A DNA stretch of 64,000 nt from Entamoeba invadens IP1. Its lineage: Eukaryota > Evosea > Mastigamoebida > Endamoebidae. The position numbers were made by a program, and so were the translations under genes. A model generated the notes under the pieces. That model had not been told where the DNA came from and did no database searches. It was given only the letters and a program-made list of their open reading frames with translations. Shown here one piece after another: positions 1 through 10,337 of this stretch. Positions within the stretch are counted from its first letter, which is position 1; every line of letters begins with the position of its first letter. The DNA lies in assembly GCF_000330505.1 (NCBI RefSeq), contig NW_004440169.1, forward strand, positions 186,001 to 250,000, in the 5' to 3' direction.

Positions 1-3000
1 TATAGTCAGTGCACAGGGACTTTATTACCCACCTCTCCATATACTTATGGTATCTTTTTTAAATTAACAAGTGCAGTTAAACAAAACATATACATTTCAA
101 CAAAAGAGTACACTGAAGACGAATTGCGTATACTTGGCTTACAAGAGAAGATTAAAGGGTCTGGCTTGGGGATAGCTACAATGAGCACCTGTATATCATC
201 AGAAGATGAAAATGAAATGTGCACAGACTCCAATGATGGGTACTCTGAATATGTCAGAGATCCAAGACTTATAATTGAAATGGAAGAACACATTCCAGTC
301 TATATATTTGTCCATTCACAATTTGGCCAATATATTACTGAGGATTTTCAAATTCATATTAAAACCACTGAACATGTTTGTGAGGCATTTGCAGAGGAAC
401 TTTCAATGTTGGACTTCGTCTCATTCACAACAAAAAATTTCTCAGTCAATTTTCTGCAACGTTCGTCGTCTGTGTGTGTCAAAGTAAAACAGTATGTGAA
501 GTGGTACAAAATCACTGGTGTTGACTTCCAAATGGTTAAAGTTGACACATGTAATATATCAACTAAGTTTGATACGTCCATTCAAATTATAAAACATAAA
601 GAAGGTCAGAAATATGCGTCGTGTGAGAGTGCAACTTCTGAGTGTGTATCATATGTGCATAACAATTGTGAAGATTTAATACATTCAATAACACTTTTTA
701 AGATGGAGAGTGGATATACTTACCATATTGGAATTACACAAAACATTGAACCACGAATGGAGTTTGTTGATGTTCATTTTGGCGTTGGGTGTATAAACAA
801 CTGCGGCGATCATGGTATTTGCGACCAAAGAAAAGGGATGTGTAAATGTTTAGATGGGTATGTTTTATATTATGGTGGTTGTTCAATGTGTGGAAATGGT
901 GTTTTAGACGAAGAAGAAGAGTGTGACAATTCATATAAAAACGATGCATTTTGTGGTCCGACATGTTATTGTACAGAAGGTACAGTGATGAAGAGAAATG
1001 AAAGTGGCAAATTCTGTGAAGTTCCGACATGTGGTAATAACATTATAAATGATGGTGAAGAAGTTTGTTCTATTCTACATGTTACAATTAATTAATATAA
1101 ATATTAAAAAATGAATGTTAAGATGTAGTGTGATGGTGGTAAGTATTGTGAACATTGCCTATGTAATCCAAAAGAAAGTGTCCATTACTTGGTCCCACAA
1201 ATTGGGTGCAAACCAATTACATGTGGTAATGGCATATTCGATGTCGGAGAAGAAGTTTGTTATACAATCTTAAAGTTAATATATCTGTTTATAATAACAA
1301 GATATCAAACATCTACTACTACAACAATATATTGTAATACTTATTAAATAATAGTGTGATGGAGGTCGAGGATGTATAGAGTGTCAATGTCAATTTGGTT
1401 ATTCTTCCAAAAGTTCTTCTGATTGTCAGAAGAGTAACTTTGTCATGGTCACAATGATAAGTTTGTGTGTGTTATGTTTTGGGTATCTTCTTTATTTCCT
1501 TCTCCTCTTATTTATCGTGTGTGTATTTTATAGAAAATTAAACCAAAAAATTGCAGAGGAGCTTGGTGAGCAAAAAATCTTAGACGACATTTACAACGAA
1601 GAAATAGTCCCATTTAGTCGTGAGGGTGGTGTGCGGATTAATATCGAATCGCCTCCTTTCTTTACCTTTTCACTCGCCAAAATTGACGAAACAGCAAAAA
1701 TCTTAGAGATTAATTGTCTCACACTCGTTGATTTCACACTAAGAAACAATTACAATGAGGTTATGACCTTTATATGTCATGGAGTTGACACGTTTAAATA
1801 CAAACTTGTATTCCGTCCAAAAAGCGGACGATTAAAACCACATCGAGAAATTAAAATCTCTGCATTTGTATCCCCAAAGTGCACGTGTAATGTCCGCGAC
1901 TCCATTTACATATCAATTCGGTATTCCAATTTTAAACGGATCTACAAAAGCGTGGTTTTCGAGAAAATCACTCATTTTATGGACTCAGACTCTTCTGAAA
2001 AAATTGTTAACAAGAAGAAGCACATCTCAATGAAAGAAGTTATGAAAGCGCATTCTGCGTCTCAACGAATACTAAACACGACAAAAAATGAAACAGTTGA
2101 CGTTACTCAAAACTCAATTCAATCAAACACCGACAAGAAAGTCACTTTTTTCTATGTGAAACTGCCACTTCTCTTCTCAAGCGAGATCTCTCCATTTCTA
2201 GATATGGAGGAAATTGAGATCAAACATCCCCAAATCGGCGAAGGTGCTTTTGGAACTGTTTTTAAAGGAAAATACCGAACTGTAGATGTTGCTGTTAAAA
2301 TGTTCAAACAACATGCTAGCGATGAATTTGATCACTTAAGGGATGCTATGCTTCAAGAGACAGACTTACTTCTCCGCCTGAGATGTCCAAATGTTGTATC
2401 GTATATGGGCAGCGCAATAACCGACAACACGTGTTGTATACTGACTGAGTTCTGTCCATTCATGTCGGTCAAACGGTGTTTAGCGCTTGAAGATTTTAGT
2501 GTTGGCTTGAAAATTAAGATCTGTTTTGATGTTGCGAAGGGGATGAAGTACTTACACTCAAACAATATCATTCACTACGACTTGAAGAGCGACAACATCC
2601 TTTTAGTCTCGAAGAACGAGAACGAGTTTGTCGTCGCAAAGGTTTGCGATTTCGGAACGAGCTTGATGTTTGTTGAAACAAACAAAGTGAAACTGAAGAG
2701 TAATATAGGAACACCACAATATATGAGTCCAGAAGTTATTAAAAAGAATGAAACTATTAGTAATAAGACCGACGTCTATTCATATGCAATCACATTACTT
2801 GAGTTGTGGAAAGGTAAAGAAATTTATAACAAAAACATTTTCAGTGACAAAAATGTTATTTATGAGTTTGTATTGGCGGGAAAGAGAGTAGATATACCAG
2901 TGGATTGTACTTATAAAGATCTCATTAATTCGTGTTGGGAACAAGACCCTGCAATGAGACCATCGTTCGATACGATTGTAAAAGAATTCGAAATTTTTTA

Positions 3001-3526
3001 TAAACTACTCGACGTGATTAAAAAACTTATCAATACAAAAGAACAATACCCGTCTAATATTCCTCTCTTAAAATTTTTTAATACAAAAAGTCTGTTGAAA
3101 GAATTGTTTGTAAAAGAAAAAAACGCAAATCACGGAATTGCTCATGACCAAAATTATTCATTTGTAAAAGTCAATAATTGGGATTCGGTCATCGGGTCCA
3201 AAAATGAGAAGGCTAAGATTGAGGAAAACGAAAGTAAAGAAATCGCAAGTGAACTTTCTACGGAAAATAATGACATTTCTGGCGACGGTTCATCCAATCT
3301 TAATACAAATGATAAGAATGACAAGATTGAGAAGTATGGAAATGAAAGTATGGAAAAACAAATAACTCCTCCAAATGATTTTGAACAATCAAAAAAATAT
3401 TACGAAATACCAAAATTTGAATTTGAAAAGTTCGACGAACAAAATGAGAATAAGAGAAATAGTCACGACTTTTATTACATAAACAGTGGGCAAAGTTTTA
3501 TGGATTTGTATAGTTTAAATGATTGA
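1..3526 (+). CDS. Receptor-like transmembrane TKL protein kinase (Entamoeba TMK type), 5' partial
   Basis: The frame is open from base 1, so the N-terminus lies left of the window. Exons are <1-1062, 1129-1254 and 1355-3526, with introns 1063-1128 and 1255-1354 (both GTTTGT...TAG, phase 0). The extracellular part is cysteine-rich and ends in repeated modules of the form CGNGxxxxGEEC; both introns cut the module at the same place, between GEE and CDGG. A hydrophobic membrane segment is encoded at about 1448-1535. It is followed by a cytosolic region (about 1630-1960) that looks like a beta-sandwich of MSP type (inference). The kinase domain starts near 2213: glycine loop IGEGAFG (2234-2254), catalytic HYDLKSDN (from 2573, HYD instead of HRD), DFG (2648-2656), then GTPQYMSPE and a C-lobe RPSFD motif. 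All catalytic residues are present. The tail is Asn/Glu/Lys-rich. Such kinases are an expanded Entamoeba surface family. The ligand is unknown. Confidence 0.9.
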
Positions 3527-3607
3527 TGTTATTATATCATCATTATTACTAAATTTATTATTCACTGTAAAAAAACTATAATAAAACTATAATAAAATAA
3601 AAAAATT

Positions 3608-4916
3608 TTAATTAGTTTGCTCGAATGAAGACCACATTTTCCACAAATCTTCGAAGTCAGAACAAATACACTCTCCTTGTGATTTAAAAAGTTTCAAAAT
3701 TGGAAGAATTAGATTGAAACTATTTTTTTCTTTCAAGTCAAGTATTAACACCGAAAGTGATAAAATCAATTGGAACATTGTAGCCACAAAAGTTCTTAAC
3801 ACTTGATCGTCAAGAACCTTTTCAATCTAGTCATCAGAATTTTTATTATATTATAATAATTAATGAATTAAAAAAGAAGTATACAGAGCAAACTAGATTG
3901 TTATCATTAAATTCCATAATCCAAGTTATTCCATCGGCATGTAAGTCATTCAACACGGGAATAACTTTTTGATTGATTTTACCTAACGCCTCTATGTCGA
4001 TTCCACATCGTTTCATCTTCTCATTCTCCTCTTCGTCATCTTCATTAAATCGAATTAAGTGGTTCACATACACAATAAGTGCCTGTGCAATAACACAGCT
4101 TTGTTCTTTCTTTGCAGTTAATTCCAAATTTGCACGTACTTCCACGCAAAGTCTTCTGATGACAAAATCGATCAACTCAAGAGGTTCTAAGGACAAAAAG
4201 TCAACAGAGGTGTCGACAAGTTTAGCGAAGAGGAAGGTCAACATGATTTGGTAGTTCTCATTTAACTTCCCAGAAAGCATTTTAGCGGTCAACCTTCTGA
4301 GTTGGGTTTTAGCGTCTGGTGTGAGCCCACCAACATCAATGCCAGACATCACGCGAGGACGGAGATCCACCGGAAATTTTTCGATGAGCCAGGATATCTT
4401 CCTTGAATACTCTGGCTGTGTGACCACGTTTGAGTAAGATTTTGCAGATTCCTCACTTTTTATTTGCATGAAATACGCCGGAAGGATCTGAAAGATTTTG
4501 GCCGACGCTCTGGCGACTTTTGTCTGCAACAACACTGCAATGACTTCTATAACTTCAGAAAGACTTTTCGTGAGTTGTGGAGCCGAGAAAAAGCGGTCGA
4601 AAAGACCAAGTAAAATAGGGAATACACTCTCCGAGTTTCTCACCTCGTCTGAGTTCAAGAATAGTTTAAAAATAGTTAATAACGTCTCTGCGGCTTCTGC
4701 TGAGGGCGATTCGGTATCCAAGTACATGAAATAATTCACAAAAAATGTCGGGTGAATGGAACTGAAATAACTGAAGAACTCAGTCGAATAACTCAAAAGT
4801 GTGGTCGTGGGATTTTTCTTTAACAAGATCTCATACTTCTTCGTGAGAAGAAAAATACCTAATACCTTCGATTCGTTGGATGGATCGCGAAGATATTTTA
4901 TTATTGTCTCGTCCAT
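3608..4916 (-). CDS. Conserved helical (HEAT/ARM-like) protein, two exons
   Basis: Exon 1 is 4916-3894 and exon 2 is 3826-3608, giving 413 aa. The intron 3827-3893 begins GTTTGC, a one-base departure from the usual GTTTGT, and ends TAG. Splicing joins phase 0 to phase 0 and replaces a nonsense hydrophobic tail with a sensible leucine-rich C-terminus that ends in an acidic/aromatic stretch. The protein is almost entirely amphipathic helix with Leu/Phe periodicity and no signal peptide or membrane segment, as in armadillo/HEAT-type scaffolds. A faint resemblance to neurochondrin-type repeats was noted but is not secure. The biochemical role is unknown. It is antisense to, and converges on, the receptor kinase, leaving about 80 bp between stop codons. 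Confidence 0.65.
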
Positions 4917-5341
4917 TGTTTATGTGTTAGAGTTGAGCTTTGTTGATTCAAAAAGGGTTCTTCACATTTTTGTGGAGAAGAATTGCGGATGAGTAAAATA
5001 TAGTTCTTTTATTGTTGTTTATTAATTTCATGGTAAAGAATCGAACGAAAAAATGTTCACTAACATCAAAAAATTAGAGACAAAAATTGTGATAAATAAT
5101 TGTGAATTTTTTTGGTTTTGTTTTAGTTTTTAATTATTTATAAAAAATAATACAATTGATAATAGTAACAATAATTTATTTTTAAAAAACAATTGTACTA
5201 GAAATAAATTAAAAATAAATTATTTATTTTATTATTCTTTTTCAAATAAAACAATTTAATTTATAAAATATACAAAAATAGTTAAAAATAAATTTAAAAA
5301 TATTCAATAAAATAAATATATTAAAAAAAATAATACTTATT

Positions 5342-6050
5342 TTTTAACACGTTGGAGTTTATTGTGTGCTTTTTTCCCAGAATTTTTTTTCATTGAAACA
5401 CAACATACTATTTTGCCGAACTACCAAAACAAAATTTTTTAAATAACAATTTCACTGAATAATCTCCAAAATTCAAAACGATAATATCTGATCGAGTCCT
5501 AGATGGAAAAGACGCCTTTGATTATAAAAACTAAAGGTTTAAACAAAAACAGTTCGTTTTTAAAATTTTTTATATCAATATCAAATTGAGTAATATGTTT
5601 AACGTTGAATATTATGATAAAGATACTTAATTTTAGGGACGGTTGTCGGAGTTAATCTTGTTAGAAAAAACAGACGTACTAATATCTACAATTGAAAGCA
5701 TGTATATTTATAATATAAACACTCTATGAATTTATGTGAATCAAGTTGATGAAACGTCACTTCAAGTGGCGACAAAAACGCTTATTACAAACGTTCTTCG
5801 TCTTAGCAAATTACCACAAATTATAAAACACTTGGACGTGGTTAACAAAAACAATAATTCGAATATCTGAGTGATTTTTGTTATCATTTGAATATTAATT
5901 TTACTAAAATCACAAGGATAAAAATCCACAAAGGAGCTCAAACGGGTTTTCCATTTTTTATTTTTTTTACACTCGGCAAAAAAATAAAACATCAACTTTT
6001 TTATTTTTTTTCATATAAAACTGAAAAAAGGAAGCTCCAACGTGTTAAAA
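5342..6050. mobile_element. Miniature/non-autonomous element with TTTTAACACGTTGGAG inverted ends
   Basis: A perfect 16-bp inverted repeat is seen at 5342-5357 and 6035-6050. Inward of it about 75 bp remain imperfectly inverted, including matching poly-T/TTCC and TTTTGCCGA blocks. The interior (about 700 bp) has no intact reading frame; a short minus-strand frame at 5762-5995 may be a remnant. No clear target-site duplication was found. The rest of the 4917-6356 spacer is A+T-rich and I see nothing else in it. Confidence 0.6.
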
Positions 6051-6356
6051 TAAATAATGTTACTATTAACACTTTAATTAACTATTTTTAATAATAATAA
6101 TAATCATTTGAGATGTTTTTCCTTTTTAGTATGTGTTCTATTAATCACATAATAAGCGTCTGGAAAACTGGAAAAATATTTAATAAATTCAAAATTTCCC
6201 GATTTTTAGACCATTTGAATTTTGTTCAATAATTAAAATAAAAACTAATGAAAAAACCGAGAGTTTGTTAATTACAATTTATGAATTTGATAAGATTGTG
6301 GTGGTTGGAACGGCGCACATGAAATGGAAATTGATAAAACATTCTATAAACAATAG

Positions 6357-7046
6357 TTAAACAATTGTGCAACATTTTTTGTCATTGTGATTGTTGACCT
6401 CATGGCTACTCTGAGGAGTTTTGCTTGACTTTCTTTTTTGAGATTTTATCTTTTTAGTGTTTTTGTTGAGGGGATTGTTTTTAAATTTTTCAAGAGCGTT
6501 TGGATTATTTTCGAAATATGAATTGACGATCTTATTCAACACCGTTTTACACCCGTCGGGGTTTTTTGTCGACGTGACAAAGAAAGGCATATTATTTTGT
6601 TCTGCGTGTTCTTTCACGAGATTTTTCGTCTCATCTTTCTCTTCCAAGTCATTCATGTTTAATATGACGTACTGCTCGACGTTAGCGCCGGGATTAAAAA
6701 AGACTGAAGAAGGGGATCCTTCCAAGAAGTTATATGAGTCTATTGAATTCGTTGCAAAGACAAAGATAAGGATATTCATGACTTTAAGAAAGGGTAAAGC
6801 TGTCGACCCGGAGTCCATAAACTTTTCGACGACTTCAAAGCCACAATCTCCAAAAGTTAATGGGATTGTAGTATCTAAAACAGTCACATTTAACTCACTA
6901 TATTCCATTTCTGTTGTCCGAATATATTCATTATTAACCGGCTCGTTACACCAGACATGAATTAGGGACGTCTTCCCCGTCTCTTGGTAGCCAAAGATTC
7001 CAATATTCAATCGGTTTTCCTTATCTCTCAAATTGTCACACATCAT
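6357..7046 (-). CDS. Divergent Ras-superfamily small GTPase with C-terminal prenylation box
   Basis: A 229-aa single-exon protein. The P-loop GYQETGKT is at residues 19-26. The switch II/G3 region reads FGDCGFE where DxxGQ is expected. G4 is NMND instead of NKxD, and the G5 position reads TSTK. After the G domain comes a strongly basic Lys/Asn/Ser-rich linker, ending in CCTIV, that is, a cysteine followed by a CaaX box. The protein is therefore probably prenylated and membrane-anchored. Loss of the canonical G3 glutamine and G4 lysine suggests altered nucleotide affinity or hydrolysis (inference). It fits the Ras/Rab/Rho range but cannot be placed in a named subfamily. The start ATG lies just downstream of a short AT-rich leader. 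Confidence 0.75.
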   Translation of the reverse strand: MMCDNLRDKENRLNIGIFGYQETGKTSLIHVWCNEPVNNEYIRTTEMEYSELNVTVLDTTIPLTFGDCGFEVVEKFMDSGSTALPFLKVMNILIFVFATNSIDSYNFLEGSPSSVFFNPGANVEQYVILNMNDLEEKDETKNLVKEHAEQNNMPFFVTSTKNPDGCKTVLNKIVNSYFENNPNALEKFKNNPLNKNTKKIKSQKRKSSKTPQSSHEVNNHNDKKCCTIV

Positions 7047-7583
7047 ATCTTATTTTTCAAGTTTGAGATAAACTCGAAGAACTTCCCTTACGTCGGTTTA
7101 TATTCTGCTTTGGCTTTTTTACTAATAAATGTAGTTTCAACTAAAACATTTCTCTCGTTTAAAAGATTGCTTTTGAATTGTGTTATTCTTGTTTTTTAAC
7201 TAATTATTTATTGTATTATTTTAATTATATTTTAATAATATTTTAATTATATTGTCGTTATTAATTTGTCTTTTTTTGTAAACCAAAAAAAACATTTTTG
7301 TTAATATATTTTTAATTTTCATATTAATAAAATGAAACTTCTCTATTTTTCTTTAATTCATATTTGTAAAATAGTGTATTAAAAACAATCTTTAACAATT
7401 AATAAAAATGTAAATAATTATAACTTTATTATAGTATATATTTTCAAATGTTAATAAAACAAACAGTAACTTTATTTACACATTTTTAGTTCAAATTAAA
7501 TACACTTTTTCTATGAATAACTACAGTTTATTCTATATAAAACTATTAATTTTATATTAAAAATTACAAAATTAAATAATTTA

Positions 7584-7773
7584 AAGACCAACAGAAAATA
7601 GTCGTACACTTGTGATTTTAGTATCAAACAAACCAAAAAATCGGGTATATTTTTTCATGTATAAAATTTGACTAAACAATCAGGAAAAAAATTGGGTTTT
7701 GAAAAAATAAAAACCCGACTTTATACAGAAAAAAACCTTAAAACAATGTGTACGACAGTTTTCTGGTGCTCTT
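7584..7773. mobile_element. 190-bp MITE, copy 1 (Tc1/mariner type, TA target site)
   Basis: Ends are AAGACCAACAGAAAAT... and the inverted ...ATTTTCTG(G/A)TGCTCTT, with about 26 bp of terminal inverted repeat running to GTCGTACAC. It is flanked by TA on both sides (7582-7583 and 7774-7775). A second copy of exactly the same length lies at 42738-42927; I count about five differences in 190 bp. There is no coding capacity. An internal shorter inverted pair (AAATCGGG/AAACCCGA-like) may form a hairpin. Confidence 0.85.
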
Positions 7774-7843
7774 TATAATAAAAATTTTTTATTTATTTTG
7801 TTGTTATTTAATAATAAAAATTAACTATTGAAAATACATATTA

Positions 7844-8648
7844 TAGTCGGGGGATAAATGGCATTAAAAAGGGACAAAGGTAGTTAATTTTGATAAATAT
7901 AATTTTGAAACTATAATTTTTAAAAAATCTATTTAAAGGTCAAAATAAACATAAAATTAAAATAATAATATAAATTATCGTTTTTTATTTTAAATGATTA
8001 TAAATTGAATAATTATAAATTTCTATTTCAAAAATAAACAAAAACACCTCAATTTGTTCACTTAAAAAATGTGGAAGTCTAAAACGCAGCACTTTTTATG
8101 GTTTGTCTGAAACTTGTTTTGTTAAAGAATTTTTCCTTTGTTTTTTCCTTTGTTTCATTTCTTTTCTGCTCTTTTTCAACTCCAATTGTTTTTATGTTAA
8201 AATGGTCTTTCTCTTATCCTTTCTCAATGGGAATGGTTCAACAACGAAAGATTGAAAGATTTCAACAAATGATGATTTTTCAGTGATTCCCTGACACTTT
8301 CAAAAATTGACACTGTTGTTAATTCATTAAACTCTGGCATTTTAACCATATACATCATGAATATATATTGAAATACAGTTTTTAAACTGGTTTCTTGTAT
8401 TTAAATTGCTTTTTTATGTTGATTGCCTGTGGTTATTTCATCAAGGGTTCCTTTCTCTTCTTCTTCCATTGTTTTCAAAGATTGAATAATATCAAAAATA
8501 GATAGTTATGGTTTTCTTTTATTATTTTCAAAGTAGTTAATTGAAAAAACCCTTCTAATACTTTTATGGTTAAATAAATTATATTTTATAGTTTTTTACT
8601 CAAATTAACTACTTCTGTCCCAAATTAACCCCCTTTATCACCCGACTA
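7844..8648. mobile_element. 805-bp TIR element (TAGTCGGG ends) with transposase-like debris
   Basis: Left arm TAGTCGGGGGATAAATGG is mirrored at the right as a run ending CCCGACTA. The match extends, imperfectly, for about 50 bp and includes GGGACA and GTAGTTAATTT blocks. TA flanks both ends. On the minus strand the interior carries short coding-like stretches (for example one containing MPEFNELTTVSIFES, and one containing MEEEEKGTLDEITTG) interrupted by stops. This suggests an internally deleted, decayed transposon. A 62-aa plus-strand frame (8098-8286) is probably not a gene. Confidence 0.65.
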
Positions 8649-8738
8649 TAGTTATATAATAAAATTATATAAACACAAATAATAAAATATTTAGAACAGT
8701 AATTTACCCGACATTTTGTGACGGGGACACAGACAGAA

Positions 8739-8957
8739 CTAATTTTTATGTGCTTTCCTCTTCTTGACCTCGATGAAGCCTTCTTTTTCTTTTTCTGTTT
8801 TTAATTGCGAACGTTCTGTGAAATCATAAGCGACATTAAATTCATCATTAGATTCCAAATATGATGAATATGCGGCGTAATATGGGAGTTTATCGTCGTT
8901 GATGTGTTCACCCTTAACTGTGGATGGAAAATTGTTGATCGTCATAACTTCAGTCAT
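8739..8957 (-). CDS. Small hypothetical charged protein (72 aa from first ATG)
   Basis: The frame reads MTEVMTINN... and ends in a Lys/Glu-rich tail with a basic KKRKAHK finish. Composition and codon use look like a real Entamoeba gene. The frame stays open for about a dozen codons upstream of the first ATG, back to an AATTAG that could be a splice acceptor near 8990, so this may be the last exon of a longer gene. No donor exon was identified. No family recognised. Soluble, no membrane segment. Confidence 0.4.
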   Translation of the reverse strand: MTEVMTINNFPSTVKGEHINDDKLPYYAAYSSYLESNDEFNVAYDFTERSQLKTEKEKEGFIEVKKRKAHKN

Positions 8958-8981
8958 TTCAGAATTACAATCGAGTACCAC

Positions 8982-9645
8982 AAACCCTAATTTTTTCTTT
9001 TTTTTAATACAAATAGATTGAAAAAAAATATAATTTTTGACTCGAAAAAAAAATAGTAGTTTTAAACTTTAATTTATTAATTCAAAATAACACCCCATTG
9101 TTTCGATAAAACTGTTTGTTTTTATAATTTGGTATCTTAAATTATTTTAATTAATAATGAATACTAATAATATAGTAAAATATAGAACATATTTATGAAA
9201 CTATAAATTTGATTATTTTTGTTATTTTATTTAATATAAAAAAACATAGTCATTCTAAAAATATATTTTCATTGTTTTATGATATTTGTAATTAAAAAAA
9301 CTATAATTATCTATTTTATTTTTAGTTAAAATCAACAATTTTTAAGAAATTAGTAAAAATTATTATAAAGAATAATTTTAAAATCAACATTATTAAGTCA
9401 ATTAAAAAATATAATATATAAAACTATATATTTAAACTATTTTGGCTAAAAAAAAGTATTCCTCAAAAATACTAAAAATCAAATATGTTAATAACATATA
9501 ACATTGAAAACTATAAAAAACTATAACAATTGAATTTATATTTGGCAAATAAAAAATTGGTAAAAATGATGATGTGAAGTTAGTTTATAAGAGACAAAAG
9601 AAGAAAAATACAATCAATCTGTTAATCTCAATCACACAAATCGGA
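8982..9645. other. AT-rich spacer
   Basis: Homopolymeric A/T runs and short ATTA repeats. I see no gene, RNA or clear inverted repeat here. Confidence 0.5.
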
Positions 9646-10182
9646 ATGTCAGTGATACAAGACCCAAGTTTTCAGGAGAAAAAAGATGGTGATATTTGGG
9701 ATTCATGCTCAAGCGATGACGCCACCCCATATATACTACGGCGAGGTGGAGTTTTCTCTCCACGGCCGACACAATTCATCCGATATGACCTCAAGTCGGA
9801 AGTGGCGCGGATGAAGAACGACCGAAGAAAGAGAGACTTTGTGTCGTGGCTCAAAGCACTCCAGCGTGGATCTGCGACGAAAAAGATGATGGTGTGTGGG
9901 AAAAAGTCATCGGAGGTGGTCTCCAAATGGTTGAAAGACTGTGGTATTCCTTTTAAGGAAATGGATTTGGATGATGTTGTTAAAATAAAATCAAATTTAG
10001 GGAACGATGAAAATGTGTATTTAGTGTATGTCCAGCGGATTGACTGGTTGCTTGACAAGAGCGCATGGCTCGAAAAATCGAAAGCGAAAAGGGTTGTATT
10101 TTGCTGCGAGTCCACACAGAGGTGTCCGAAAAACAGGGGGCATTGGTTTGTCAAGATGGTGAAGAAGATTGTGTTGGTCTGA
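9646..10182 (+). CDS. Hypothetical basic protein, 178 aa
   Basis: The start is placed at the first in-frame ATG (9646); the frame is open further upstream but contains no ATG. The N-terminal third is charged. From about residue 80 the pattern is a small alpha/beta fold: a beta strand (KKMMVCG), a helix, GIPFKEMDLDD, another beta strand (VYLVYVQ), a helix, then VVFCCES. The GIPFxExDLDD stretch resembles the strand-helix unit of glutaredoxin/thioredoxin folds but lacks a CxxC, so I do not assign it. GC content is clearly higher than the flanks, supporting a real gene. The 3' end lies 55 bp before an assembly gap. Confidence 0.6.
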   Translation: MSVIQDPSFQEKKDGDIWDSCSSDDATPYILRRGGVFSPRPTQFIRYDLKSEVARMKNDRRKRDFVSWLKALQRGSATKKMMVCGKKSSEVVSKWLKDCGIPFKEMDLDDVVKIKSNLGNDENVYLVYVQRIDWLLDKSAWLEKSKAKRVVFCCESTQRCPKNRGHWFVKMVKKIVLV

Positions 10183-10237
10183 TGTAATTACTTGTGTTAT
10201 TTCTAGTTCATTTTATTGTTGTTAATACTACATTTTT

Positions 10238-10337
10238 NNNNNNNNNNNNNNNNNNNNNNNNNNNNNNNNNNNNNNNNNNNNNNNNNNNNNNNNNNNNNNN
10301 NNNNNNNNNNNNNNNNNNNNNNNNNNNNNNNNNNNNN
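10238..10337. other. Assembly gap (100 N)
   Basis: Exactly 100 N, a scaffold placeholder. The bases just before it (AGTTCATTTTATTGTTGTTAA then TACTACATTTT) recur in shortened form just after it (AGTTCATTTATGTGTAA then TACTACATTTT). Confidence 0.98.

Noticed and set aside
8098..8286. 62-codon plus frame inside the TAGTCGGG element
   Set aside because: Phe/Ser-rich composition of an AT-rich antisense strand; coding-like remnants are on the other strand.
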